Assembly: GCF_000304475.1 (NCBI RefSeq)
Contig: NC_018949.1
Coordinates: 62,001-126,000 of the forward strand
Direction: 5' to 3'
Length of the DNA: 64,000 nucleotides
DNA from: Kazachstania africana CBS 2517
Lineage: Eukaryota > Ascomycota > Saccharomycetes > Saccharomycetales > Saccharomycetaceae
This document shows, in pieces, positions 21,570 through 31,646 of this stretch. Made by a program: the position numbers and the translations under genes. A model generated the notes under the pieces. The model saw nothing but the letters and a program-made list of their open reading frames with translations. It did not search any database and was not told the origin of the DNA. The number at the start of each line of letters is the position of its first letter. The stretch's first letter is position 1.

Positions 21570-22205
21570 GGTGAGATAGTAGGCCTTTAGATCTGCTCTG
21601 AGTATGACAAGCAATCGAAAAACGAACAATTGAAAACCTTCTATCGAATTAGCTTATGATGGTGCAAATTTTCTCGTTGGCTCTATCCTCGGGGCATGCT
21701 TCGTTGCCTTCGAAAAATGTGTCACAATCCTCGAGAGAAAATTCAAGCTTGATGACACTAAACAACAGCCCATTTACAGGGCTCATACACGTTTCTGGTT
21801 CCGATGCTCGAGCAAAATGGCTCACACTATGAGGATCATTCATTTGATAATCTCAAAGAAGATAGACATACAAGGTGTTCCTTTTCTTGGAGAGATAATA
21901 GTGATTACGTAATTTTTTTTGCTCATGATTTTGTTATTGAAAGCACGAGATAGAGAAAATTCTCGAGACTAAAGAAGAAAGACAGCACTGTATGCCAATA
22001 TGTCGTTATTAAATGGCACATATATGATTTTAGTCATCATGGGAAACAGTATTGCTGTGCCGTCAAGCCCTGCTGACAAAAAAAGAAAAATTTTTTCCTG
22101 CTCGAGGAGAGGCTGTAGACTTAAAAATCTTGGTAGTCATATATAAGAAGAGATCTGCATATATCGAATTCATCTCGAGGATATCCTGCTAATAAGAAGG
22201 TTAGG
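21570..22205. promoter_or_regulatory. Divergent AAP1/YHK8 promoter with a CTCGAG cluster
   Basis: These 636 bases contain five CTCGAG palindromes (21730, 21807, 21962, 22101, 22174), the densest cluster in the window, and a palindromic ATTACGTAAT at 21904-21913 that matches Yap-type bZIP sites. No gene is visible. In S. cerevisiae CTCGAG is the core recognised by the stress repressor Xbp1; which protein binds here is unknown. Confidence 0.6.
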
Positions 22206-23708
22206 ATGGCTAGTTATCAGAAATCTGAAGAGGAGTCTGCTGAGACAGCTATGGAAGTACACTCAGAAATTAAACTTGAAGTGAATGAAACTGAAAAGGA
22301 GGAATTTGAAGTTACATTTGATTCTATTGATGATATAGATCCAGAAAATGTCAGTCTCCGAATGAGTACGTGGAGAAAATATTACATTTCATTGTTGATT
22401 ACGTTTACGGCCATGGTTATTACCATGATTTCTTCATGCTGGACGTTCGTATCGCCGCATATTATGGCCAAATATGGGATTTCTCACGAAGTCAGTGTGC
22501 TCGGTATAACGTTGTATGTCTTTGGACTGGCATGTGGTCCGCTGTTTTTGTCGCCTATCAGTGAGTTATATGGTCGTAGAATTACTTTTATCTTTTCTCT
22601 GGTTTTGAGTATGATATTTCAATGTTTGACTACATGGTCTGCGACAATTGAAGGTGTCATGTTTGGCAGATTTCTAAGTGGCTTTTTTGGTTCCAGTTTC
22701 CTAAGTGTTGCTGGTGGGACTATCAGTGATCTCTTTGACAAGAATCAAATCACTGTTCCAATGACTTTTTTCACTACAGCAGGTTTATTGGGACCTTCAC
22801 TGGGTCCATTGATTTCCGGTGCAATGTACACTGTAGAATATCGCTGGACTTTTGTATTATTTCTAATTTCTTCTGGTGTATGTTTTGTTTTGATTATTCT
22901 AACCGTGCCAGAGACATATCAACCGTCTTTATTGATTGCCAAAGCCAAGAGATTAAGAAATAGTACAGGCGAGGATAGATATTACGCACCATTGGAGATT
23001 ACTCGTAAGGAAACAAATTTACTCTCTGCAATGTTTCTCACCTGCAGAAGACCATTTGGACTATTGTTTCGCGATCCAATGATGGGTGTTCTCTGTTTCT
23101 ATACGGGGGTCGAATTAGCCATTGTTTATCTGTTTTTTGTTGCATTCCCATACACTTTCAAGACACTCTACAAATTTGGTGTGATGGAACAAGCTTGTGC
23201 GTACATTGGTTTGATGTGCGGTATGTTATTTGCAGCACCCACAGCAGTTCTTTTTCAGAAGAGATTTGAAAAGAGAGTAGCCAACAACGGTGGTGTAAGT
23301 GTACCTGAAATGAGATTTGAACCATTGTTCTACGGTGCATTTTTAACCCCAATCGGACTAATGATCTTTTCGTGGACATGTTACTCTAACGTACATTGGA
23401 TAGGTCCAATTATTGGTAGTGCAGTTTTCAGTTTTGGACTGTTGTACGTGTTTGTAGGAATCTTCAACTACACCGTAGACGCATACAAGAAATACGCAGC
23501 CTCCGGTCTGGCATGTAACACTTTTGTCAGATGCATCATGGCCGGTGTCTTCCCACTATTTGGTCTGCAAATGTATGAGGGCATGGGTATAAACTGGGCT
23601 AGTTTCCTACTGACAATGATCACTGTCCTTATGATCCCAGTTCCATTCATCTTCACCAAATATGGTGCTTCTCTAAGGGCCAAATCTCCATATGCATGGA
23701 CAGACTAA
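22206..23708 (+). CDS. YHK8: DHA1-type major facilitator transporter (Yhk8-like)
   Basis: 500 residues. This is a 12-spanner major facilitator of the drug:H+ antiporter-1 family, presumably in the plasma membrane. The N-terminal 55 residues are acidic and cytosolic. The family motif between TM2 and TM3 reads SPISELYGRRITF, and the antiporter signature in TM5 is GLLGPSLGPLISG. The central loop after TM6 is basic (about residues 240-275). The substrate is unknown; S. cerevisiae YHK8 is poorly characterised. It lies between AAP1 and FSH1 as in S. cerevisiae. The promoter holds a cluster of CTCGAG palindromes and a Yap-type site. Confidence 0.92.
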   Translation: MASYQKSEEESAETAMEVHSEIKLEVNETEKEEFEVTFDSIDDIDPENVSLRMSTWRKYYISLLITFTAMVITMISSCWTFVSPHIMAKYGISHEVSVLGITLYVFGLACGPLFLSPISELYGRRITFIFSLVLSMIFQCLTTWSATIEGVMFGRFLSGFFGSSFLSVAGGTISDLFDKNQITVPMTFFTTAGLLGPSLGPLISGAMYTVEYRWTFVLFLISSGVCFVLIILTVPETYQPSLLIAKAKRLRNSTGEDRYYAPLEITRKETNLLSAMFLTCRRPFGLLFRDPMMGVLCFYTGVELAIVYLFFVAFPYTFKTLYKFGVMEQACAYIGLMCGMLFAAPTAVLFQKRFEKRVANNGGVSVPEMRFEPLFYGAFLTPIGLMIFSWTCYSNVHWIGPIIGSAVFSFGLLYVFVGIFNYTVDAYKKYAASGLACNTFVRCIMAGVFPLFGLQMYEGMGINWASFLLTMITVLMIPVPFIFTKYGASLRAKSPYAWTD

Positions 23709-23994
23709 GGAGACCCAGAAAACGAATTTTGACGCATTTTTTGGGCCATTTATCGAGATGCCCATTACGTAAAAAGAGGTCCTTTTGTTGCTTTTTCCTC
23801 TTACAGAGATTAAAGTTCCGGGCTCTCAGAGTTCGACGTAGTACTTTCGGAAAAATTTGTATTTTAAAGTAATTGTTGCATATATAGACATACACACACA
23901 CACATATAATAATAATATTAGTATCATATATAAAGCGGTGGCTTTGAATTTTATTAGTAGATTCCAACACTTAACACTGGAACTAGCGCACACG
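23709..23994. promoter_or_regulatory. FSH1 promoter with Yap-type site
   Basis: This 286-base gap contains TTACGTAA at 23765-23772, the palindromic Yap1-type core, about 225 bases before FSH1, and a short CA run near 23893. No coding potential was seen apart from shadows of FSH1. Confidence 0.35.
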
Positions 23995-24726
23995 ATGACT
24001 GTTATGGAATCAAAATTATTGTTTTTACATGGATTTTTACAAAATGGTAAGATCTTTTCAGAAAAATCTTCAGGTATAAGAAAGTTGTTGAAGAAAGCAA
24101 GCATTCAATGTGACTACATCGACGGTCCTGTTCAGTTAGAAAAGAAGGATCTCCCATTTGAGATGGATGATGAGAGATGGCAGGCAGTGTTGGACTCACA
24201 GACGAACAGATCGTGGTTCTATCACAGTGAAATCTCCAAGGAATTAGATTTGACCGAAGCGATTCAAACTGTGGTTAACCATATCAAGGAAAATGGTCCA
24301 TACGATGGTATTGTTGGTTTTTCGCAAGGTGCAGCATTAGCTAGTATCATCAACAATAAAATCACGGAGTTAATTCCATCCCATCCAGAATTCAAAACGA
24401 GCGTTATCATCTCTGGCTATTCTTTCACAGAACCAGACCCGGAAAATAAGAGCCAACTCGTCATTGCTGAGAAATTCAAGGATTCATTCACACCAAAAGC
24501 TGACAGCAAGACCAAAATGATCTTCATCTATGGTGCTTCCGATGTCGCTGTCCCAAACGTAAGATCCAAGTACTTGAAAGACATTTACTCCGCTGCAGCC
24601 TCCAGCGAAGAAGACCCCAAGGAAAGAGTCAAAGCTTTCGAACATCCAGGTGGCCATATGGTTCCTAACAAGAAGGATTTCATAAGACCAGTCGTAGAAG
24701 AAATCACTTCTGCTTTGACTAACTGA
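23995..24726 (+). CDS. FSH1: Family of serine hydrolases member Fsh1
   Basis: 243 residues from the ATG at 23995 ([18 protein letters not shown]). The open frame extends 46 codons further upstream to an earlier ATG, but the S. cerevisiae protein begins here and is also 243 long. It is an alpha/beta hydrolase related to human OVCA2, with the nucleophile serine in [10 protein letters not shown], the acid aspartate in GASDVAVP and the catalytic histidine in HPGGHMVPN near the C-terminus. Its substrate is not established, though esterase activity has been reported. It is located between YHK8 and SMF2 as in S. cerevisiae. Confidence 0.96.
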   Translation: MTVMESKLLFLHGFLQNGKIFSEKSSGIRKLLKKASIQCDYIDGPVQLEKKDLPFEMDDERWQAVLDSQTNRSWFYHSEISKELDLTEAIQTVVNHIKENGPYDGIVGFSQGAALASIINNKITELIPSHPEFKTSVIISGYSFTEPDPENKSQLVIAEKFKDSFTPKADSKTKMIFIYGASDVAVPNVRSKYLKDIYSAAASSEEDPKERVKAFEHPGGHMVPNKKDFIRPVVEEITSALTN

Positions 24727-25030
24727 AAAATACTTATCCCCACAAATAAAGTTGTATATATAATATCTAATTTATAGATCATAGGTGTCTATTCCAGCAA
24801 ATACTGAAGCACACGGCAGTATATACTCCTGGTGTGTCTCCTCTTACCATCACGGTGAGGGTTGATGAGGCTAACATGAATTAAACTGTTCGGACCGAAA
24901 GAAAACGTGAAGAAAAAAATAAATACGTGGTTCATCAATAGCACCTCTATATAAAACGCAAAGATAAAGTATACTACTACAAGAAGATATAACATTATAG
25001 CCCATTCTCGGTGACGATAACAGAACAGCA
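24727..25030. promoter_or_regulatory. SMF2 promoter region
   Basis: The 304 bases between FSH1 and SMF2 contain an AT-rich tract before SMF2. I see no clear binding-site cluster, RNA gene or conserved reading frame. Confidence 0.4.
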
Positions 25031-26581
25031 ATGTCGATGGGACGTAGAATTTTTGAAGTGCTTCGAAAATACTCAAGATTTATTGGACCAGGCCTAATGG
25101 TCTCCGTTGCGTATATGGATCCAGGTAACTATAGTACTGCAGTTGCTGCAGGTTCAGCACATAAATACAAACTGTTATTCTCAATATTGGTCTCCAATTT
25201 CATGGCTGCCTTCTGGCAGATTCTCTGCGCCAAACTAGGTGCTGTTACAGGTTTAGATCTGGCGCAAAATTGTAGAAAGCATCTGCCGCATGGTCTCAAT
25301 ATTGCACTTTATATCTTTGCAGAAATAGCTATCATTGCCACTGATTTGGCGGAAGTTGTTGGAACGGCCATTTCATTGAATATCCTTTTCAATGTGCCTT
25401 TGGCTTTAGGTGTCGTGTTAACTGTCGTGGATGTGCTGATTGTCTTGATGGCTTATAAACCCAATGGCGAATTAAAGATAATAAGAGTGTTTGAGGCATT
25501 CGTATCTTTATTAGTCGTCTTGACTTTGATTTGCTTCACGATCGAATTATTTTATGTGGATTTGGGACCTGCTTCAGAGATTTTTACAGGGTTTTTACCA
25601 AGTAAAGCTGTCTTTGAAGGTGATGGTTTATACCTAAGTCTGGCTATCTTGGGTGCAACAGTAATGCCACATTCCTTATTTTTAGGTTCTGGTGTTGTTC
25701 AACCAAGATTGAGAGACTATGATATCAATAAGGGCTATTACAAGCCCGATGAGACAGATGTTGAAAACAACCATCACAATTACAAACCATCCTTTGAGGC
25801 AATTAATGAAACTTTACATTACACGATGGCAGAATTATTAGTATCTCTATTTACAGTGGCACTATTTGTAAATTGTTCCATTTTAATTGTATCAGGTGCT
25901 ACACTATATGGTACTACTCAGAATGCCGAGGATGCTGATTTATTTTCTATCTATAATCTTCTATGTGAAACATTATCAAAGGCAGCTGGTACTGTCTTTG
26001 TATTGGCATTATTGTTTTCTGGGCAAAGTGCAGGTATTGTTTGTACATTGAGTGGACAAATGGTCAGTGAAGGCTTCTTAAATTGGTCTATCCCACCAAC
26101 ATTGAGAAGGTCCATTACACGTGCAGTGGCCATTGCACCATGTCTCATATTGGTATTAGTTGCCGGGCGTAGTGGATTATCCGGGGCATTGAACGCATCA
26201 CAAGTGGTTTTGTCATTGTTATTACCCTTTGTGTCCGTGCCACTATTATATTTCACTAGCAAGAAAGATATTATGCGTGTACAAATCAACGGTAATAACT
26301 CATGTAGAGAGTCCAATTATATTAAACATCAAGAAAGAAGCGAAGAAGTAATACCATTGAGAAATATGAATGAACGATCCGAGGAAGAAGAAGATGAAGA
26401 CGAAGAGAGAGAAGGTACCAATAGTGCAAGCTTACCACTTGCCGAGGATATCCCAATTTACAAGGACATGAGTAATGGGCCTTTCATCACAGCATTATCC
26501 GTCCTGGTATGGCTGATCGTATCAGGATTGAACTTCTACATGTTAATAACGTTTGCCAATGGACAAGATGTTCATTTGTAG
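25031..26581 (+). CDS. SMF2: Nramp-family manganese transporter Smf2
   Basis: 516 residues. Nramp proteins co-transport divalent metals with protons; S. cerevisiae Smf2 supplies manganese from intracellular vesicles to mitochondrial superoxide dismutase and to Golgi enzymes. The two metal-site motifs are present: DPGNYSTAVAAGS in TM1 (aspartate and asparagine ligands) and TVMPHSLFLGS in TM6 (the MPH motif). About eleven membrane segments can be traced. An acidic loop (EEEEDEDEERE) lies near residues 455-465, before the last membrane segment. The protein is slightly shorter than the S. cerevisiae one (549). The position before COX6 supports SMF2 over SMF1. Confidence 0.94.
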   Translation: MSMGRRIFEVLRKYSRFIGPGLMVSVAYMDPGNYSTAVAAGSAHKYKLLFSILVSNFMAAFWQILCAKLGAVTGLDLAQNCRKHLPHGLNIALYIFAEIAIIATDLAEVVGTAISLNILFNVPLALGVVLTVVDVLIVLMAYKPNGELKIIRVFEAFVSLLVVLTLICFTIELFYVDLGPASEIFTGFLPSKAVFEGDGLYLSLAILGATVMPHSLFLGSGVVQPRLRDYDINKGYYKPDETDVENNHHNYKPSFEAINETLHYTMAELLVSLFTVALFVNCSILIVSGATLYGTTQNAEDADLFSIYNLLCETLSKAAGTVFVLALLFSGQSAGIVCTLSGQMVSEGFLNWSIPPTLRRSITRAVAIAPCLILVLVAGRSGLSGALNASQVVLSLLLPFVSVPLLYFTSKKDIMRVQINGNNSCRESNYIKHQERSEEVIPLRNMNERSEEEEDEDEEREGTNSASLPLAEDIPIYKDMSNGPFITALSVLVWLIVSGLNFYMLITFANGQDVHL

Positions 26582-26638
26582 ACGATAGCATATATAACAG
26601 ATGTATATTTTTTTAAAATTTTCATTATGAAGATTTTG

Positions 26639-26646
26639 ACCAATTA
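26639..26646 (-). promoter_or_regulatory. HAP2/3/4/5 CCAAT box upstream of COX6
   Basis: ACCAATTA, the complement of the HAP consensus TNATTGGT, lies about 130 bases before the COX6 ATG. COX6 in S. cerevisiae is activated by the HAP complex during respiratory growth, so a functional site is plausible. A CTCGAG occurs at 26761, only 15 bases before the start. Confidence 0.55.
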
Positions 26647-26775
26647 GATACTATTTGTCAAAATGTTGATGCTACCGAGAAGTCCGCTTCTCCTTAGTAT
26701 TGACAATATAAAATTGAAATACATGAAATAGAAGATTCGATGGTTATTAGAAGGTAGATCCTCGAGACAAGAGTG

Positions 26776-27231
26776 ATGCTGTCGAGAAGTTTGTTTAGAA
26801 ATGCTATTTTGCGTAGGTCTCTAATGACCACTTGCACGAGGCCCACATTGGTGTCGCCTATAACGAGAAGAAACTGGGCACAAGTAAGAAAGTACTCTAG
26901 CGCAGAAGACGAGGAGACATTTGAAGAGTTTACAGCAAGGTTCGAGAAAGAGTTTGATGAGGCGTACGACTTGTTTGAAGTGCAAAGAGTCCTAAACAAT
27001 TGTTTTTCTTACGATTTAGTACCTGCTCCAGCACTTGTTGAAAAAGCGTTACGAGCAGCAAGAAGAGTCAATGATTTACCCACAGCTATAAGAGTCTTTG
27101 AAGCGTTGAAGTTTAAAGTGGAAAATGAAGAGCAATATAAGGCCTACTTGGATGAATTGAAAGAAGTCAGAGAAGAGTTGGGAGTTCCATTAAAGGAGGA
27201 ATTATTCCCTACGAGTACGGCTAGTACATAG
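26776..27231 (+). CDS. COX6: Cytochrome c oxidase subunit VI
   Basis: 151 residues from ATG at 26776 (the codon before it, a GTG, is not a start). It is the matrix-side nuclear-encoded subunit VI (mammalian Va) of complex IV. An arginine-rich presequence (MLSRSLFRNAILRRSLMTT) is followed by the mature chain, starting near SSAEDEETFEEFTARFEKEF. The subunit Va fold is a helical repeat, and the stretch RAARRVNDLPTAIRVFEALK is characteristic. A HAP box lies upstream. In S. cerevisiae CIC1 follows; here ELF1 is inserted between them, convergent with COX6. Confidence 0.96.
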   Translation: MLSRSLFRNAILRRSLMTTCTRPTLVSPITRRNWAQVRKYSSAEDEETFEEFTARFEKEFDEAYDLFEVQRVLNNCFSYDLVPAPALVEKALRAARRVNDLPTAIRVFEALKFKVENEEQYKAYLDELKEVREELGVPLKEELFPTSTAST

Positions 27232-27308
27232 TATGCCATAACTTTTATGGTTTGGATCGTATATTTAAAACATGTAATAAGAGTATATACAAATGTGGTT
27301 TATTATTA

Positions 27309-27773
27309 TTATTCATCTTCGTCGTCACTATCAAGGAGAGTTCTTGTGCCTCTTTTCTTCGAAGCAAACCCTTCATCTTCGCTATCTTCATCCAGTTCTT
27401 CATCCAGTTCTTCTTCTTCAGAATCCAGAACCGTAGCTTTCTTTCTTGCCACGTTATCATCTTCATCAGAATCGCTCTCGTAGTCACTGCTAGAACCTTC
27501 TTCTTCTTCAGATTCACTTCCCCTACCTTGATTAACTTCTTCTACAGCGTCAAACCAGTCACTATACACATCCACAGGTTGTGAGAGAGAATTGATCCTA
27601 GTTTGGAACGACTGTCCACAAATCTTGCACGTTAACGCACCGATATTGTTCTTCTTATCCAATGTACACGATATTGATTTTTCATGGTTACAAAACAAAC
27701 AGTTAAACTTCGTATCCAGCTTCTGCACCACACGCTGCACCGGCTTTCTCGACGACTTCTTTCTCTTACCCAT
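27309..27773 (-). CDS. ELF1: Transcription elongation factor Elf1
   Basis: 154 residues. Elf1 travels with elongating RNA polymerase II and helps transcription through nucleosomes. A basic start ([11 protein letters not shown]) precedes a zinc ribbon with cysteines at 25, 28, 49 and 52 (CLFC and CKIC); [14 protein letters not shown] is the conserved end of the core. The last 65 residues are an acidic, serine-rich tail, a feature of yeast Elf1. In S. cerevisiae the gene is YKL160W, close to APE2, the duplicate of AAP1, so its presence here is best explained by differential loss between duplicated regions. Confidence 0.95.
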   Translation of the reverse strand: MGKRKKSSRKPVQRVVQKLDTKFNCLFCNHEKSISCTLDKKNNIGALTCKICGQSFQTRINSLSQPVDVYSDWFDAVEEVNQGRGSESEEEEGSSSDYESDSDEDDNVARKKATVLDSEEEELDEELDEDSEDEGFASKKRGTRTLLDSDDEDE

Positions 27774-28429
27774 ACTTACTAGACCTATTCAAGCCTCCCT
27801 AGCAGTGATAATCTAGTGACAACCCACTCTCGTATCTAAGTTATATAGTTCTTCTCTCTCTCTTCATCGTCATGGAAATCCACCGACGATTTTCTTGCCA
27901 AACTGAAAGGTTGGCCCTCGTGGAACGTGATGTAATTGATGCCCCATTTGATAGAAATACATCCAATTAAGCCATCGGAGCAGCATTTAAAAGCCTTGTT
28001 TAGTGTGGGTCGCCACTTTTAGAGCGGTGTGTATTTGACCCAGGGACTTTTCCGCTAGTTCCTAGCTCTAGGACACTCTTTTCCGCAGTTAGACAGTGAA
28101 AACACCGCTATTTTTCGATGTTGAAGCACTCCATTCTCATCATTACAGTCCACTTATACTCCCAGCATTCGTGCCCTGAACGTCTTGCCCTCCTCACAGT
28201 CAGCAGCAGTGTGTCCCTGTCCTAGTCATACTGTGTGGCTGGGTAATGGCATCGGAATCCGGGTCATTTTTCACGCAGCGCTACTTCTTGCAAAATTTTT
28301 CAATGAAATTTCTCATTCCATCTCATCGCAAAATTTATAGTATAGAACTTAGTACAAGCTCTTCTCATAGTACTACCCGTTATAACCTCTTGTAGATACA
28401 TCCAGCTCATCTAGATCAGTTGAACAAAC
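27774..28429. promoter_or_regulatory. Divergent ELF1/CIC1 promoter
   Basis: These 656 bases have no reading frame of interest. The CIC1-proximal part carries an RRPE at 28292-28302 and a PAC element at 28322-28329 (listed separately). The remainder is unremarkable. Confidence 0.5.
28292..28329 (+). promoter_or_regulatory. RRPE plus PAC elements of the CIC1 promoter
   Basis: AAAATTTTTCA (28292-28302) and CTCATCGC (28322-28329) are textbook matches to the rRNA-processing element and the PAC element in the order and spacing common to yeast ribosome-biogenesis genes. PAC is bound by Tod6/Dot6 and RRPE by Stb3 in S. cerevisiae. They lie 101-138 bases before the CIC1 ATG. Confidence 0.8.
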
Positions 28430-29563
28430 ATGGCTAAGAAGACTACTCCAAGAAAGAGCACTCCTTCCCGTTCTAATTCCAAGAAATCCACTCCTGTTAG
28501 TACACCAACGAAGCAAAAGAAACCAACAGTCAAAAAAACCGACGATTCTGTCATTCCAAAGGATAGAGTATTGAATGCTGTTGAACAATTAACCAAGTTT
28601 ACCACCGATCAAGCTGAAAACGAATCTTCGAAGAAAAATCTTCTAGAAGATGACGATGAGTTGAACAAATCTTTGAATTTAATTGTCATTAACAACAAAT
28701 CTTTCACTGAATCCTCTAAACAATTCAAACCTAAGCTGGTCGACGTCAAACATTCCATATATACCCCATGGAAGGAAGCCAGTGTCACTTCCGTTAAGGA
28801 CTTCAAGACTCTTTTGATCTTAAAGGATAAAGACGTTGAAAAAGTGACAGAAGATGAGCTCTTCGACAATTTGAATAAATCTAAAATTTGTGTCGATGAA
28901 ATCATTTCAGGTAACGATTTGAAAACCAAATATAAATCATTCGAAGCTAGAAGAATCTTCATCAATCAATTTCAATTGATTTTTGCCGATGATTCTATCA
29001 TTACTACTCTACCAAAATTATTAGGTTCAAAATCTTATTCAAAAGTTGAAACCACTCCAATCCCAATAAGGACGTACAATTCTTCAAAACAATTTTCCGT
29101 TAAAACAATCGTCAATTCAATTAAAAAAATTTACTTGAATAAATTACCTATAAAATTACCAAGAGGTACCACTATGAACGTCCATTTAGGTAATCTTGAA
29201 TGGTTCAAACCAAATGAACTCATGGAAAATATCGAATCCGTTGCTGAACAATTGATCAAAAATTATAAGATCAGATCCATCTTCATCAAGAGTAATCAAT
29301 CTCCTGTATTACCGTTATATTACAATCAAGATACTTTGAGTGAACTAGCAGCCACCCTTGATAAATCTGAGGCTGGAAAAAAACCAGAGTCTGTTAATAT
29401 CGATGGTGTCGAAGTTCAATTATCTACTTTTGACAAGGCATTAATGGAACTAGCAAATCCAAATGAATTATCTAATATTTTCTCTAAACAAATAAAGGAT
29501 GCTAAGAGACAGAGATCAAATGAAGATGAAGAAACTAAGACTATCAAGAAAGTCAAAAATTAA
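28430..29563 (+). CDS. CIC1: 60S ribosome assembly factor Cic1/Nsa3
   Basis: 377 residues. Cic1 (Nsa3) is a nucleolar factor of pre-60S particles with a ribosomal protein L1-like domain; it was first described as a proteasome adaptor. The first 60 residues are lysine, serine and threonine rich and basic. The L1-like core runs from about residue 45 to 340, with ILKDKDVEKV and RTYNSSKQFSVKTIVNSI as recognisable parts. The C-terminus is again basic (KDAKRQRS...TIKKVKN). The promoter has both RRPE and PAC elements, consistent with ribosome biogenesis. In S. cerevisiae it follows COX6 directly. Confidence 0.93.
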   Translation: MAKKTTPRKSTPSRSNSKKSTPVSTPTKQKKPTVKKTDDSVIPKDRVLNAVEQLTKFTTDQAENESSKKNLLEDDDELNKSLNLIVINNKSFTESSKQFKPKLVDVKHSIYTPWKEASVTSVKDFKTLLILKDKDVEKVTEDELFDNLNKSKICVDEIISGNDLKTKYKSFEARRIFINQFQLIFADDSIITTLPKLLGSKSYSKVETTPIPIRTYNSSKQFSVKTIVNSIKKIYLNKLPIKLPRGTTMNVHLGNLEWFKPNELMENIESVAEQLIKNYKIRSIFIKSNQSPVLPLYYNQDTLSELAATLDKSEAGKKPESVNIDGVEVQLSTFDKALMELANPNELSNIFSKQIKDAKRQRSNEDEETKTIKKVKN

Positions 29564-29667
29564 AGAAAATTCTCCTCATTATCTCTCTATTGTTAAATAA
29601 AACGCATATAATTTTTTCCAATTGTATATTATCATTATTATAACTAGTATTAAATTCTTATAGATTG

Positions 29668-29710
29668 AAAAATAAATAAAATAAAATAAATAAATAAATA
29701 AATAAATAAA
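29668..29710. repeat. AAAT-type microsatellite
   Basis: A run of AAATA/AAAT units lies between the convergent genes CIC1 and ERC1. It is low-complexity DNA in a probable shared 3' region. Confidence 0.75.
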
Positions 29711-29765
29711 ATGTATATATGTATCTAAAATTTAGGAAAGAAAAGCGTCTTGGTATACCAGTTTG

Positions 29766-31646
29766 TTAACGATGTCCCGCAGTTTCGGAATTTCTTAGTT
29801 TTGCAGCAAGTAAGATCTTTTCCCAATCTCCATGAAATACTGCATATCCTTGACATATACTCATCATCATCAATGCACACGTTATACCTGTCCATAGTCC
29901 ATTGATACCCATTTTAAAGACAAATGTCAATAAATATGCCATTGGAATACCAATACAATAGAATGCGAATAGATTAATATATCCACCAATCTTTTGTCTT
30001 CCTTGTCCACGTAAACATCCTGCTGTAGATGCATTAAATGCGTCGAAAAGTTCCATAATTGCTAGAATTGATAATGCAGAGACAACTAGGAGTTTAACTT
30101 CTTCCTCATTAGAAAACAAAGCTGCAATTTGTCTTTTAAAATTGAATATTATAAACATGTTGATACTTGAGCAGACAAAAGACAATAGTAGTGATACTTT
30201 GCATGTTATAATGCAACTTTTATACAAGGATGCACCCACGAGGTTTGCAACCCGAGTACTTGTGCATACTGAGATAGAAAATGGTACTTGATATGCAAAT
30301 GAGGCCACTGTAGCTACGATTGATTGAGCACCCAAAGAGGCTGTATTGATATGCGATGCAAATATGGTCAAAATTTCAAAACCTAAAAATTCGGCTTCAA
30401 CCATTATTATACCTGGTAGTGCTAAATTAAACATTTTACGCCAATTCTTGAAAACTTGATGTTTCTTGATTATTCCATTCCAACATTTTAGTGGATTAGT
30501 TTCATGGTTAGTGGATACTGTATAAAGTAGTAGACCAAATGCCATTAGCCAGTAGTTGATTGCTACAGACAATGGTGCACCTAGATAACCAATCCCAATT
30601 CTCTTATCCCATACGAAAAGATAGTTCATTATAGCATTCAATGGAGCGCAGACGAAAAGAACAATGGTGGAAGCGTGAAATATACCTTGACATTGTAGAA
30701 ATCTTTTACCACATTCAAATAAAATGAAACCGGGAACACCCAACGCGGTAATTCTAAGATATCTTGATGCTAGATAGCAAAGTTCCTTCTCTGGGATCAT
30801 TGCTGATAATAAAAATTCAGACCATGACCACCATATGTACATCACTGGTAAAAATGCCAATATTGTGATGACGGCACATCTTTGAACTAAGATCCCAACT
30901 AAACGATAGTTTTTGGCTCCATAGGCTTGTGAACAAAGAGTATCAAGGCATGTACAAAGCCCTTGAATTGCGGCAAGCCCCATGATATTTGCAGTCATAG
31001 AGCCTAATGTAACGGCGCCTAGCTCTTTCGTTCCTAGGTGTGATACAGAAAATATTGATGCTAATGATAACGAATTTTGTAAAATGAATGTGAAAATTAG
31101 TGGTAATGCGTTGTAAGTAATTACTTGGATTTCTCTCTTATAGGTAGTGCTAATGGTTTTCCCAGAATCTAGAACTGTTTCCCAGGTGTCAAGTACTTCT
31201 GTCACTTCGTCTTCGTTTTCATGAGCCCTGGCAAAGATTTGTTCTTCTTCTGATGATGAAGAACCTTGATTATTGTGCGTTTCTTCGTCTAATAATTTAT
31301 TATCAATCAGCAGATCACGTTCTTCATCGACGAGTCTCTTTGATACTGAATTCCTACGTGAAATTGGCGATGCTTCCATGAATTCATTCTCAAGAGTCCC
31401 ATAACTTTGTTGTTCTGCCTCACGTTGTAGAGTCCTAGAATTGTTAGCATCCAATAAAGACTCGTATCCCGGTCCTTCACCCGTTTCCACGTCAATGTTT
31501 TCATCTGAAAGTTCATCTATGACTGTATCTCTAGATGAACTTGGTATGTAATCCTGTGGGATAAGAAGACCTCCCTTTCCTGCACTTGTCGAGTATATTA
31601 CGGACGACCTTCTTTCATCAGTAGTATAAACAAACTGTTTAGACAT
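29766..31646 (-). CDS. ERC1: MATE-family transporter Erc1
   Basis: 626 residues. It is a multidrug and toxic compound extrusion (MATE) protein; S. cerevisiae Erc1 gives ethionine resistance and raises S-adenosylmethionine accumulation. The cytosolic N-terminus (about 165 residues) is acidic and serine rich, and its start ([20 protein letters not shown]) resembles Erc1 rather than the other MATE protein YDR338C. Twelve hydrophobic segments follow in two repeats: [16 protein letters not shown] and [15 protein letters not shown] occupy equivalent positions. In S. cerevisiae ERC1 lies on the other side of BRL1, so it has moved relative to the rest of the block. Confidence 0.93.
   Translation of the reverse strand: MSKQFVYTTDERRSSVIYSTSAGKGGLLIPQDYIPSSSRDTVIDELSDENIDVETGEGPGYESLLDANNSRTLQREAEQQSYGTLENEFMEASPISRRNSVSKRLVDEERDLLIDNKLLDEETHNNQGSSSSEEEQIFARAHENEDEVTEVLDTWETVLDSGKTISTTYKREIQVITYNALPLIFTFILQNSLSLASIFSVSHLGTKELGAVTLGSMTANIMGLAAIQGLCTCLDTLCSQAYGAKNYRLVGILVQRCAVITILAFLPVMYIWWSWSEFLLSAMIPEKELCYLASRYLRITALGVPGFILFECGKRFLQCQGIFHASTIVLFVCAPLNAIMNYLFVWDKRIGIGYLGAPLSVAINYWLMAFGLLLYTVSTNHETNPLKCWNGIIKKHQVFKNWRKMFNLALPGIIMVEAEFLGFEILTIFASHINTASLGAQSIVATVASFAYQVPFSISVCTSTRVANLVGASLYKSCIITCKVSLLLSFVCSSINMFIIFNFKRQIAALFSNEEEVKLLVVSALSILAIMELFDAFNASTAGCLRGQGRQKIGGYINLFAFYCIGIPMAYLLTFVFKMGINGLWTGITCALMMMSICQGYAVFHGDWEKILLAAKLRNSETAGHR

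Noticed and set aside
21570..21629. Twenty-residue hydrophobic N-terminal extension of the AAP1 frame, like a targeting signal
   Set aside because: It begins with TTG, has no ATG, and homology to the family starts at the ATG at 21569.
23857..23994. 46-residue N-terminal extension of FSH1
   Set aside because: Although the frame is open, the S. cerevisiae protein starts at the downstream ATG and has the same length (243); the extension looks like translated promoter DNA.
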